Positions 1 through 7,906 of a stretch of DNA of 64,000 nucleotides are shown here, piece after piece. A model generated the notes under the pieces. That model had not been told where the DNA came from. It searched no databases and was given only the letters and a program-made list of their open reading frames with translations. The stretch covers positions 62,001 to 126,000 of the forward strand of contig JAVDPC010000005.1 of assembly GCA_031296915.1 (NCBI GenBank), written 5' to 3'. Source of the stretch: Cerasicoccus frondis (GTDB taxonomy: Bacteria > Verrucomicrobiota > Verrucomicrobiia > Opitutales > Cerasicoccaceae). Each line of letters begins with the position of its first letter. The stretch's first letter is position 1. The translations under genes were made by a program, and so were the position numbers.

Positions 1-135
1 CATTGTAGGGTTTGGGAATCTTATTTGCAGCGCTAGGTGCGCATAAAAAACTCTGTGGCGTAATCAATTGAGCAAAACGTGGCGATAAAAAAAGCCGTTT
101 TAAGCGCCCTTCACGTTGTGTCGGCCAAATCCGAA

Positions 136-711
136 TCAAGGAAAGGTCTCTCCTTTCTCCAGCATGGCCACTGCCCGCCGGATCCAGCGTTGACGCGTTT
201 CTTCCCGCTTCGCCGTGACAATGCGGAAGAGAAAGGAATAACGCTTGGTCTTGGTCAGCGACGCGTAAAAGGCCGCCGCAGCCGGGCAGTCCTGCAACGC
301 TCGTTGGAACTCCTCTGGCGCTTCAATGGACGCGGATGAGGCGTAAGCGGCCTCCCAACGACCATCGGCCTTGGCCCGATCGATCTCTAGCTGCCCCCGC
401 GCCTGCATGCGCCCGGCTTTGGTCAGTTCCTCGACCAGCTTCACGTTGCGCTGAGACCACAAACTCCGACGGCGACGCGGCGTAAACCGCTGCAGGAAAT
501 AGACTTCGTCACACTTAAGCTTTTGCCCGTCTATCCAGCCATAGCACAGCGCAACGCGCAGCGCCTGCTGATAGTCGACCGACTTTACCCCGCTGCCTTT
601 CTTCCCAATCTTCATCCAGATGCCCAATTCATCCTCCTGGTTGGCGGCCAACCACTTTTCCCAAGCGACAGCACTGGCAAAGGCGCGATGGGGCGGATCT
701 TTTTTCGACAC
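136..711 (-). CDS. YdeI/OmpD-associated family protein
   Basis: The 191-residue product matches the YdeI/OmdA family, small cytoplasmic proteins linked to bacteriocin or antimicrobial-peptide tolerance whose biochemical role is unknown. Family features that can be read are the early tryptophan-rich segment with EDELGIWMKIGKKGSG, the block YQQALRVALCYGWIDGQ, the arginine-rich LQRFTPRRRRSLWSQRNV, and a C-terminal segment ending in RQRWIRRAVAMLEKGE. I chose the GTG start at 711 because GGAGGTGA lies at 717-724, a near-perfect ribosome binding site; a TTG at 756 would add 15 residues and overlap the upstream gene. It follows the MFS transporter on the same strand within about 40 bases and may be co-transcribed. 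Family assignment is confident, function is not. Confidence 0.85.
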   Translation of the reverse strand: MSKKDPPHRAFASAVAWEKWLAANQEDELGIWMKIGKKGSGVKSVDYQQALRVALCYGWIDGQKLKCDEVYFLQRFTPRRRRSLWSQRNVKLVEELTKAGRMQARGQLEIDRAKADGRWEAAYASSASIEAPEEFQRALQDCPAAAAFYASLTKTKRYSFLFRIVTAKREETRQRWIRRAVAMLEKGETFP

Positions 712-752
712 GTTGCTCACCTCCAAAGGTTGCCGTAATCCGGAGCAAAGAC

Positions 753-2243
753 TCAAGCCAGTTCGGCGTCTGCGGCGCGCTCGATATCGATTTCCTCTTC
801 CGTTGGGCGCTGTCCGATGTGCTCGAGGTTCAGCCCTTTTGTCTCGATGCCGAAGATCAAGGTGACAATTGCCCCCAACACCGAGCTGCCCACCAGGCAG
901 TAAAGCAGGACCTCTGTGCCGATATGCGCCAGGAGGATCGGGAATAAAAACGCGGTGAGCACGGCGCCGATCTTGGCGAAAGACGCCGCAAAACCTGCCC
1001 CCATGCCGCGCACGTGCGTGGGGAACACCTCGCCCGCAAGCAGGTAGGTCATCGCATTGGGCCCCAGGTTGGTCATGAAGAAGAAGAGCATGAAGCCCAC
1101 GAACAAGAGCACCATGTTGTTGCTCCCGTCGGCATTCATCGACAAGGCCGCCAACAACAAGCCCAGCGCGCAGCCAACGAAGCCCACGATCTGCAACTTA
1201 ATCCGCCCCACTTTGTCGACCAGGTAGATCGCGAAAATGATGCCAAACACGAACAGCAAGTCCATGATCGCCGACCCTTTGGCGGCCAGCATGTCGTTGT
1301 GAATAATGGCCTTGAGCGAGCCCTGCGCCGCTTCCGAACCAATCAGGGCGGCCAGGATGGTCGGCGTAAAAATTCCGATGCCATAGGTGCCCAAATCCTG
1401 CAAAAACCACGGAACCGACGCCAAAATCGTCGCCTTGCGATTGTCCTTATTGAACAGCGCAAAATAGTGCGACTTCGGTTTTTCCTGCCCCGCAATGTGC
1501 GGGCTCCGCAGCTTGACTTGCTTCGGGTATTGCGGGTGGCGCTTGAGCAGTCGATGCGTCTCATACTCGGCCTCCTCCATCCGTCCCTTCGACACCAGCC
1601 AGTGGATGCTGTCGGTGACAAAGAAACGCCCGAACACCACAAACGCCGCTGGTAAAATGGCCGTCGCATACATCCAGCGCCAAGCCGTAACGTCGGGGTC
1701 GCGCATCAAAAACAAGCAGCCGATCAACGTGCCAAACAACGCCCCGACCGCCTGAAACGCAAACGCGCTGAGCACGAGACGCCCTCGCATGACCGAGGGA
1801 ATGCTTTCGGAAATCACCAGGTGCGCCGTTGGGTAATCGCACCCCAAGGCCACCCCTACGCCCAGCAGGCAGATGACCAGCGTCACAAAGTTTGGCGCCA
1901 CGCACAGCGCGCTGAGGAACACCGTAAAGATGATCATCTCCGCGATAAACATGCGCTTGCGGCCCAAGTGGTCAGACAGACCGCCCAGCGCCGAAGCCCC
2001 CAGAAGTATGCCCGCCAGCGTCGCCGACGTCACAAAGCCTTTGTCCGATGCGGTGAGGCCAAACTCTTCGGAAACCAGCGGCAGCGCCACGCCGGTCATG
2101 AACACCACCATGCCCTCAAAGAATTTTCCCGCCGTGGCCAGAATCCAGATCCGCCACTGCATAATGGTCATCGGCGTCGTGGGCGCAACCGTCCCATCGG
2201 CCCAAATTGGGCGCTCATCAATGTATTCCTGGGCAGTGCGCAT
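753..2243 (-). CDS. MFS transporter (sugar/organic acid:H+ symporter type)
   Basis: This is a 496-residue major facilitator with about twelve hydrophobic segments. The signature loop between helices 2 and 3, GGLSDHLGRKRMF, is the MFS motif A, and its counterpart in the second half, VDKVGRIKLQ, is also present. A large central cytoplasmic loop carries many basic residues. These features fit the metabolite:H+ symporter or sugar-porter branches; the substrate cannot be deduced. The frame stays open to an ATG at 2390, but the extra 49 residues look non-coding and lie in sequence unlike the gene, so I prefer the ATG at 2243 (MRTAQEYIDERPIW). No strong ribosome binding site distinguishes the two. 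The YdeI-like gene follows directly downstream. Confidence 0.85.
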   Translation of the reverse strand: MRTAQEYIDERPIWADGTVAPTTPMTIMQWRIWILATAGKFFEGMVVFMTGVALPLVSEEFGLTASDKGFVTSATLAGILLGASALGGLSDHLGRKRMFIAEMIIFTVFLSALCVAPNFVTLVICLLGVGVALGCDYPTAHLVISESIPSVMRGRLVLSAFAFQAVGALFGTLIGCLFLMRDPDVTAWRWMYATAILPAAFVVFGRFFVTDSIHWLVSKGRMEEAEYETHRLLKRHPQYPKQVKLRSPHIAGQEKPKSHYFALFNKDNRKATILASVPWFLQDLGTYGIGIFTPTILAALIGSEAAQGSLKAIIHNDMLAAKGSAIMDLLFVFGIIFAIYLVDKVGRIKLQIVGFVGCALGLLLAALSMNADGSNNMVLLFVGFMLFFFMTNLGPNAMTYLLAGEVFPTHVRGMGAGFAASFAKIGAVLTAFLFPILLAHIGTEVLLYCLVGSSVLGAIVTLIFGIETKGLNLEHIGQRPTEEEIDIERAADAELA

Positions 2244-2400
2244 TTGCTGTGGCTGCCCTGGGTCAGGTTGGAGAAGTGCTTCAGTGCGTTCGGACACGGG
2301 AAAACGATGTTGCGCAGGTGATCGGCGATGCCCAACAGAGCACCCGAAGTCCACCCTGACAAGGTGTAAGGCCTTCCGTAACCTAATCATTACATATTCG

Positions 2401-2895
2401 CCCGCGCTGATGGCGCGGAGATTAAAGTGAGCAAATTAAAAATTAAAGTGGAGGGCGCAAGTGGGCGCAACTTCCGGGAGGCCGTTACTGTGCTAGCTCC
2501 GCTTCACCGACAGGCTCGCGCTTCAAGCCAATCCATCTGCCGACCTTTAATTTGCTCACTTTAATTTTTAATCTCCCGGCGCTCAACGCCGGGCCAGGGG
2601 GGGGGGGCAAAACCCGCCTTTTTAATTTTCAAAGAACACAAGAATTCCCGCCCGCGCCGATGGCGCGGAGATTAAAGTGAGCAAATTAAAAATTAAAGTG
2701 GGGGCGCGAATGGCGCAACTTCCGGGAGGCCGTTACTGTGCTAGCTCCGCTTCACCGACAGGCTCGCGCTTCAAGCCAACCCATCTGCCGACCTTTAATT
2801 TGCTCACTTTAATTTTTAATCTCCCGGCGCTCAACGCCGGGCCAGGGGGGGGTAAAACCCGCCTTTTTAATTTTCAAAGAACACAAGAATTCCCG
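2401..2895. repeat. Two tandem ~250-bp repeat units with internal inverted repeats
   Basis: Copy 1 (2401-2650) and copy 2 (2651-about 2895) are nearly identical, differing by a few substitutions, a short change after the left AT-rich arm, and a G-tract of 11 (2597-2607) against 8 (2845-2852). Within copy 1, an AT-rich arm at 2419-2450 (core ATTAAAGTGAGCAAATTAA) recurs inverted at 2545-2573, followed by a GC hairpin at 2575-2593 (CCCGGCG-CTCAA-CGCCGGG). A related AT-rich element occurs near 53101-53220, so this is probably a dispersed intergenic repeat that was locally duplicated. Confidence 0.85.
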
Positions 2896-3178
2896 CCCGC
2901 TCGCCGGGCACCGACGCAGGAGGGGGTAGCGCGGCTTAGGGGCCACGTTGAAACGTCGACGCTGCGCTGGTCAGGCTGGCATAGGGCGTCGTGCGTCGGG
3001 CATTTCCGCGCAGGCATTGGGCGTCGCATCCGGGTTGTCTACACCAAGCCCGACGGCGAATGTGCCCGCTTACGCGGCGCTCCGACCCACGCGATCGAAT
3101 GACCTCGCATGGCGTCGACTGGGATACCTCGGCGACAGTCGCTAAGGCGGATGTTTTGGGGGGAAGTTCATCTGTTTG

Positions 3179-3260
3179 TAAGGTGAGTAAGGTGGGGAAA
3201 TGTTGGTAAGGTGGGTAGTGTGGGTAGGGTGAGAAAGGTGTGTAAGGTGCGTAGGGTTTT
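3179..3260. repeat. Degenerate 9-bp tandem repeat (TARGGTGNG)
   Basis: About nine head-to-tail copies of a 9-base unit can be read: TAAGGTGAG, TAAGGTGGG(G), AAATGTTGG, TAAGGTGGG, TAGTGTGGG, TAGGGTGAG, AAAGGTGTG, TAAGGTGCG, TAGGGTTTT. The strand is strongly purine/G-biased. It lies in the gene-free interval between the MFS gene and the LpxH-like gene. The period is a multiple of three, but no frame through it looks like a protein. Confidence 0.7.
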
Positions 3261-3303
3261 GGGAGGTTGAATTGGAGGGCATGACACTGTTGGGCGGGCG
3301 GGC

Positions 3304-3380
3304 GCCGTAGCATAGGCGTCCCGCCTGTGCCCTGACTCCATCTAACCGAAACAACACAGGCGGGACGCCTGTGCTACGGC
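3304..3380. repeat. 26-bp-arm inverted repeat (palindromic intergenic element)
   Basis: The left arm at 3304-3329 and the right arm at 3355-3380 are reverse complements with one mismatch, separated by 25 bases. Each arm also contains its own small hairpin, CAGGCG-TCC-CGCCTG in the right-arm consensus. There is no T-tract beside it, so it is not a standard terminator. The design matches dispersed palindromic (REP-like) elements. Confidence 0.8.
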
Positions 3381-3605
3381 AATGCGTGATGCCTAGTCTA
3401 GTGATCAATAAAACACTAACAACCCCAAGCCCGGCCACAAACAAAAAGTGAACACGCGAGCATTTTATTAGTGGGCGCCGCTTACTAATAATCCACCTTG
3501 GCAATCAACGGGTTACGCAGTTGCAAAGCTACGATTTGGCCAATGGCGGCCACTCATTCGAGTCAGGTATCCGCCAAGGGCAAACCGCTGAAAGGAACGC
3601 CCACC

Positions 3606-4517
3606 CTACTGATGCATCGGCACGTTGCCGCTGGCGAGATCTTCCTCGTCGAGCTCGTCGAGCCAGATGACGTTGTTGTCTTCGGCTGCGACCGTGACTT
3701 CCGCGCCGCCGCGAACGGGAGGCAGCGGGGTTTTCATGGATTCCAGGGCCGCCTTTTCATGGAGACGGATGCAGAACTCGCCGTAGTCCAGGACTTCCCA
3801 GTTCCCGTGCTTGTCTTCCACGAGGGCGGTCAGCGACTCGACCCAGTCGCCGGAATTCAGGTAATGCGTGTCGCCGATCATCTTGTCTTCCGGCGTGTGG
3901 ATATGCCCGCAAATGATGCCCACGCAACCGCGCTTGGCGGCGAGCGCCTGCAGGTGTTTTTCAAAGTCGGAAATGTGGCTGACGGCCTGCTTGACCTTGG
4001 CCTTGATCGCCTTGCTCAGGGAGAAATACTCCTTGCCGCGGAAGGCGCGCCATCTGTTGTAAACGCGGTTGATGCGCAACAGCTGCTGGTAGCCGACGTC
4101 GCCCAGGATCGATACAAACTTCGAGTGCGTCGTAACTGCGTCAAAGCAGTCCCCGTGGACCACGAGGTAATCGCCCTTTTTGCCATGGTGAATGTGCTCT
4201 TCGACGATCTGCAGACGGTCAAACATCAACGGCAAATAACCCGCAAGGAAGTCGTCGTGATTACCCCGCACATAAATCACCTCGGCCTTACGCTTTTCGG
4301 CTATCTTCAAGATACGGCGAATAAACCACGTGTGACTCTTTTGCCAATTAAGCTTACGTTTAAGGCTCCACCCATCGATAATGTCTCCGTTTAAGATTAA
4401 CTTATCGCAGCGGGTGTGTTTCAGGAAAAAGTTCACTTCCTCGGCCTTGCAGTCATTGGTGCCGAGGTGGACGTCCGAAAGGACTATGGTCTTGTATTTA
4501 AGGACAGGCTTTTTCAT
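3606..4517 (-). CDS. LpxH-like UDP-2,3-diacylglucosamine diphosphatase family phosphoesterase
   Basis: The 303-residue protein is a calcineurin-like metallophosphoesterase. The metal-binding motifs are in order: SDVHLGT (D15, H17), GDIIDG (D45), GNHDD (N86, H87), VVHGD (H121, D123) and CGHIHTPE near residue 200. The order and spacing match the UDP-2,3-diacylglucosamine diphosphatase family, which makes lipid X during lipid A synthesis, and the related YbbF/LpxH2 proteins. It is longer than E. coli LpxH (about 240 residues) because of an acidic C-terminal tail of about 60 residues. It is monocistronic. A broader role as an unspecified phosphoesterase is possible, so I leave the symbol empty. 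Confidence 0.85.
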   Translation of the reverse strand: MKKPVLKYKTIVLSDVHLGTNDCKAEEVNFFLKHTRCDKLILNGDIIDGWSLKRKLNWQKSHTWFIRRILKIAEKRKAEVIYVRGNHDDFLAGYLPLMFDRLQIVEEHIHHGKKGDYLVVHGDCFDAVTTHSKFVSILGDVGYQQLLRINRVYNRWRAFRGKEYFSLSKAIKAKVKQAVSHISDFEKHLQALAAKRGCVGIICGHIHTPEDKMIGDTHYLNSGDWVESLTALVEDKHGNWEVLDYGEFCIRLHEKAALESMKTPLPPVRGGAEVTVAAEDNNVIWLDELDEEDLASGNVPMHQ

Positions 4518-5036
4518 TTTCAGTCGTCATTGAGCTTGTATGGGGCCCAAATGTTAATAACTGTGAATAACCGGGTCAAAGACCAATTAATGAAGCAGTT
4601 AGGAGTTTACTTCGTCGTGACTCTACCGCCTTTAAAACGACACAAAACCCCGCTGTAAGTAACATTAAGCAGGAGTCGAGTCGTCATTAGTGAAACGGCG
4701 CAACGCTCTGCATAACCTTATTCACAGGCAAATAATTATTCACCATAAGCCATTCCAATTGGCCTATGATCACTATCCAAAGCACTGTCACGAATCAATG
4801 CAGACTGTATATTGCGCTAATGCCGAAGCCGCCAAGGGATAGTTATTAACGAGGCCCAGACACTCTCCAGGACGTGTCCGAAAATGCAAAAAAGCTATTC
4901 CTAGAGAGCACTTTTCATCAACAGCGTCATCCCAGGGTAGGTATTCAACCGCTATGAGGCCTCGCGCCAACCTCAGGCTATTCATAGGTAGCCCGTTGCG
5001 GCAAAATTGACTGAAAGCAGATTTTCCAGCCCCGAC
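4518..5036. other. Intergenic interval without recognised features
   Basis: These 519 bases contain only short frames with no family features. I see no clear hairpin, repeat or RNA. The left part should hold the promoter of the minus-strand phosphoesterase. Confidence 0.5.
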
Positions 5037-5336
5037 CTAATCCGAATCGTCGCTGCCCAGCAGTTTATAAGCGCCAAAGGCGGCGGCGCCGAGGGCGGCG
5101 ACCTTAAAGATGCGTTTTTTCCCTCCCCCGCTCAAGCTGCGCTGCGCGATGGCAAAAATAACGGGGCGCAGCAGCGGCGCAAAGCGCTTAAGCGCAAAAG
5201 CGGCGCTGCCCATGGCGGCGGCCTTGCGCGCCTGTGGCAGGAGCTCGCGCGTCTCCAGCCCCAGCCGAATGCGCTCGGCGCTGATCTCCTCTTTGAGGCG
5301 GGCTATTTCTTCTTTTTCATGACGGAAGATAGACAT
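5037..5336 (-). CDS. Small membrane-associated protein in YqjK position
   Basis: This 99-residue protein has a basic, helical N-terminal half (RLKEEISAERIRLGLETREL) and two alanine-rich hydrophobic stretches, the second being VAALGAAAFGAYKLLG close to the acidic C-terminus GSDDSD. It is the last of three short genes that follow the DUF883 and phage-holin-like genes, the same order as yqjD-yqjE-yqjK in enterobacteria. Its start overlaps the upstream gene by 34 bases, which suggests translational coupling. I do not recognise a named domain; the YqjK comparison rests on position, size and composition only. Confidence 0.7.
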   Translation of the reverse strand: MSIFRHEKEEIARLKEEISAERIRLGLETRELLPQARKAAAMGSAAFALKRFAPLLRPVIFAIAQRSLSGGGKKRIFKVAALGAAAFGAYKLLGSDDSD

Positions 5337-5680
5337 TGAACATCCTTCCTGAGTTCGCGGCGGGTTTCAGTGAATGGCGTGCGCTTGTGATCCATGAGGT
5401 AAAAGGCGGCCCCAATGCACAGGCCGAGCACCAGCAGGAAAAACAAACAAACGCCGAGCATGACGAGTGTCTGGTAACGCTCAGGCGTGGCCATGGCCAG
5501 CCCGACAATACCCGCCACCCCCGCCAGGACAAGGCTCGCTGCGGCCAGGCAGGCAACGCCCACCAAGGCCGCCAGGCGGGCCTTCTCCAAACGGTATTCC
5601 ACGCCAAAGAGCTCGATGCGCGACTCCAGCATCTGGAGCAGCGTCTGGCCGATGGCGCTGGCGGATTCAAGCGGGCTCAT
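5303..5680 (-). CDS. Phage holin family protein (YqjE-like)
   Basis: A 125-residue protein with an amphipathic N-terminal helix (ESASAIGQTLLQMLESRIELF) followed by two long hydrophobic helices at about residues 35-65 and 72-95, then a basic tail ending in KKKK. This is the arrangement of the putative actinobacterial holin X/YqjE family (holin superfamily III), inner-membrane proteins usually found with DUF883 genes and not known to be lytic in this setting. It starts two bases after the DUF883 gene ends and overlaps the next gene, so the three form one transcription unit, probably linked to envelope or osmotic stress. Confidence 0.8.
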   Translation of the reverse strand: MSPLESASAIGQTLLQMLESRIELFGVEYRLEKARLAALVGVACLAAASLVLAGVAGIVGLAMATPERYQTLVMLGVCLFFLLVLGLCIGAAFYLMDHKRTPFTETRRELRKDVQCLSSVMKKKK

Positions 5681-5682
5681 CC

Positions 5683-6009
5683 CTAATCGCGCATGAAGCG
5701 ATCGATGACGATGCCCGCGAGCACGGCGACGCCGAGAGACTGCCAGGGATTGTCCTTGATCAGTTTTTCGAGGTCCTTGGTGGTGTCCTTGGCCTTGGCT
5801 TTGACGTGCTCGCCCTCGGTTTTGAGCTTGGCCATGATCTCGGACAATTGCTCGCGCACGAGCTCGGCTTTTTCGGTGGCGAACTCCGAGGCGCCATCGC
5901 TGGCGTCGGCGGTCAGGTGCTTGGCGTCTTCCATAAGTAGCTTGAGATCAGCTACGAGTTTGTCGCGGTCTTCCGCGAGCTTATCAGCGGTTGTTGCTTT
6001 ACTAGGCAT
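5683..6009 (-). CDS. DUF883 family protein (ElaB/YqjD-like)
   Basis: The 108-residue product is mostly a charged helix with heptad-like spacing (residues 5-80) and ends in a short membrane anchor, NPWQSLGVAVLAGIVIDRF. This is the pattern of ElaB/YqjD/YgaM, C-tail-anchored inner-membrane proteins that bind ribosomes in stationary phase in E. coli. Its start lies inside the last codons of the histidine kinase gene (8-base overlap), so the kinase and this trio are likely expressed together. That links the regulator pair directly to a probable stress-response target. Confidence 0.8.
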   Translation of the reverse strand: MPSKATTADKLAEDRDKLVADLKLLMEDAKHLTADASDGASEFATEKAELVREQLSEIMAKLKTEGEHVKAKAKDTTKDLEKLIKDNPWQSLGVAVLAGIVIDRFMRD

Positions 6010-7876
6010 GTGATGTTTCGGTTGGTGGTTCTTCAGTTATGTTAGGATCCGGCCGGTCGATGCGCTGCAGCAAAAAATAAAAATTACTCCCCTGCCCGAG
6101 CACCGAATCGCAGCCAATCTCACCGCCATGATCGACGATGATTTCTTTTGAAATATGCAGGCCCAGGCCCGCGCTGCCGTGGCGGCGGCTGTCTTCGCCC
6201 TGGGCGTAACGTTCGAAAATGACTTCGCGGGAATCCTCGGGCACTCCAGGGCCTTCATCGCAAACGGCGAAACGCACACGCTCTTTTTCCACCACGGTTT
6301 GCACCACCACATCGGAGTGCTCAGGCGCGTGGCGCAGGGCGTTGGAAATGAAGTTGTTGACCACGATTTCGACCCGTTTTGCATCGGCCAGAATGTAGGG
6401 ATCGCCCTCCGAAGGCTCGGGAACGAGCTTCACGCCACAAGAGTTGGCCAGCTCGCGGTGCGCCATGATGGAGCGCTCGATGATGGCGTTGGCGCGGCAG
6501 GGCTCCTTAACGAGTCGCTTGTCGCTTTGCTCAATCCGGCTCAGGTCGAGCAGGTTTTGGATGGTCGCCAACTGGCGCTCCAGGTCTTCCTTCGCCGTAT
6601 CGACCAGCTCACGCTGTTCTTCATTGAGCGGCCCGACGGACTCTTCACTGAGCAAATACAGCGACATGCGGGCGCTGGTCAGCGGCGTCTTCAGCTCGTG
6701 GCTCACCGTGGCCACGACATTGCCCTTCAAGTTGTCAGCGAGCTTCATCCGGGTGACGTCCTGCAGGAAAATCGCAACGCCCTCAGCGTTAAACGCGCCG
6801 GAATCAAAGTCTTCCGTGTCCACCAGGTCGACCGGGAATGCGGCCACCAGAAAATACATGGGCTGGCCGCCGATATTGAGCCGCAGCGCCTCCTGCAGAC
6901 GGTCCTGCACCACGATGTCCCCCGAGTCCATGGCGTCCTGGGCGAACTTGCGCAATTGCTTGGGCAGGTGGTTTTTAAACTCGGGCGTCTCCAGGAGCTC
7001 CCCCGCCGGCGGGTTGGCGAAGAAGACCTTAAAATCACTGGTCAGGAAAAACGTGGCGTGGGGCGTGCGCTGGAGCACGCTGCGAAACGTGCGGGTGGTG
7101 GAGAGGAGTTTCTGGTCGGTCAGGTTCTTGTATTCACGCAGCTTGAGCACCATCTGGTTGAAGGCGGTGGCGAGCTTGCCGATCTCATCGCGGCGGTTCA
7201 GCACCGCTTCCACCTCCAGGTTGCCGCTGCTGACTTCCTCCAGGTTATCCTCGAGCTCCTCCAGCGGGCTCAGGATCATGCGGCCGATCTGGCGGCTGAT
7301 CAACAAGGTGCCAAAAACCCCAAGCAATATCCCCACGCCCAGCACTGCGAACGACAGCCGCAAGCGGTCACGGAAAGCGTCCTGCAGATTCAACAGATCA
7401 TCGATTGCCGCCGTGGAAAGTCGCTCCAGCAAGCTCTCCGCATTGCTGAACAATTGGATGAGCTCTCCGCGCTGCTGAGCGATCATCGGGTCGTTCATTT
7501 CACGCAACAGGCGCGTGAGGCGTGGCTGCATTTTCTCATTCACTGCGATGAGTTCGGGCATCGATTCCTCGTCATCCGAATGCGGGTTGAGGCGTATCAC
7601 CTCGATGGCCCGAAAATAATCCTGACGCGATTCATCGATGTCTGAACGCAGCCCGCGGCCATCGACTTCGGCCGTCATTTCCACCAGCACGCTCATCTCG
7701 CGCAGGCGAAAAAGCGCGGTGTCCAGCACCTCGGCAAACTCCTCGTGGGAGCTCTTCGCGTCGGAAACAAGCTCTTCCAGATTGGCGAGCAGGAAAAAGG
7801 TCCAAACGGCCAGCCCCACCAGCAGCAACTGCAGGGGCAGCAGGGCGACGTAAAGGCGGTTGCGGAGCTTTTTCAT
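6002..7876 (-). CDS. Sensor histidine kinase (KinB-like)
   Basis: The 624-residue kinase has two membrane helices (about 8-31 and 173-193) flanking a helical periplasmic sensor of about 140 residues, a HAMP domain (about 195-247), a PAS domain (about 265-375), a HisKA domain with phosphoacceptor H393 in VSHELKTPLT, and a HATPase domain with NNFISNALRHA, DEGPGVP and AGLGLHISK. The architecture matches KinB, the partner of AlgB. It starts 30 bases after the AlgB-like response regulator ends. Presumably it senses an envelope or osmotic signal and phosphorylates that regulator. The signal is unknown. Confidence 0.9.
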   Translation of the reverse strand: MKKLRNRLYVALLPLQLLLVGLAVWTFFLLANLEELVSDAKSSHEEFAEVLDTALFRLREMSVLVEMTAEVDGRGLRSDIDESRQDYFRAIEVIRLNPHSDDEESMPELIAVNEKMQPRLTRLLREMNDPMIAQQRGELIQLFSNAESLLERLSTAAIDDLLNLQDAFRDRLRLSFAVLGVGILLGVFGTLLISRQIGRMILSPLEELEDNLEEVSSGNLEVEAVLNRRDEIGKLATAFNQMVLKLREYKNLTDQKLLSTTRTFRSVLQRTPHATFFLTSDFKVFFANPPAGELLETPEFKNHLPKQLRKFAQDAMDSGDIVVQDRLQEALRLNIGGQPMYFLVAAFPVDLVDTEDFDSGAFNAEGVAIFLQDVTRMKLADNLKGNVVATVSHELKTPLTSARMSLYLLSEESVGPLNEEQRELVDTAKEDLERQLATIQNLLDLSRIEQSDKRLVKEPCRANAIIERSIMAHRELANSCGVKLVPEPSEGDPYILADAKRVEIVVNNFISNALRHAPEHSDVVVQTVVEKERVRFAVCDEGPGVPEDSREVIFERYAQGEDSRRHGSAGLGLHISKEIIVDHGGEIGCDSVLGQGSNFYFLLQRIDRPDPNITEEPPTETSHA

Positions 7877-7906
7877 GAAGTGTTGCGCCAGGCGTCAGGC
7901 CACCGG

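Larger units (their letters stand above)
2244..3605. other. Gene-free repeat-rich interval
   Basis: I see no convincing coding sequence in these 1.36 kb. The open frames here are built from repeats and show no family features. The interval contains two tandem 250-bp units, a degenerate 9-bp array and a long inverted repeat, listed separately. The remainder, roughly 2900-3170, is GC-rich and featureless. Confidence 0.7.

Noticed and set aside
3179..3260. CRISPR array
   Set aside because: Units are 9 bases, contiguous and degenerate, with no spacers; no cas genes are in the window.
3498..4394. Plus-strand frame of 298 codons
   Set aside because: It is antisense to the LpxH-like gene with its full metal-binding motifs.
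5303..5680. Lytic holin of a prophage
   Set aside because: The gene sits in a yqjD-yqjE-yqjK-like trio with no endolysin or phage genes nearby.
6155..7645. Long plus-strand frame of 496 codons
   Set aside because: It is antisense to the histidine kinase, whose domains are complete; composition is histidine/glutamine-rich as expected for a reverse-strand shadow in GC-rich DNA.
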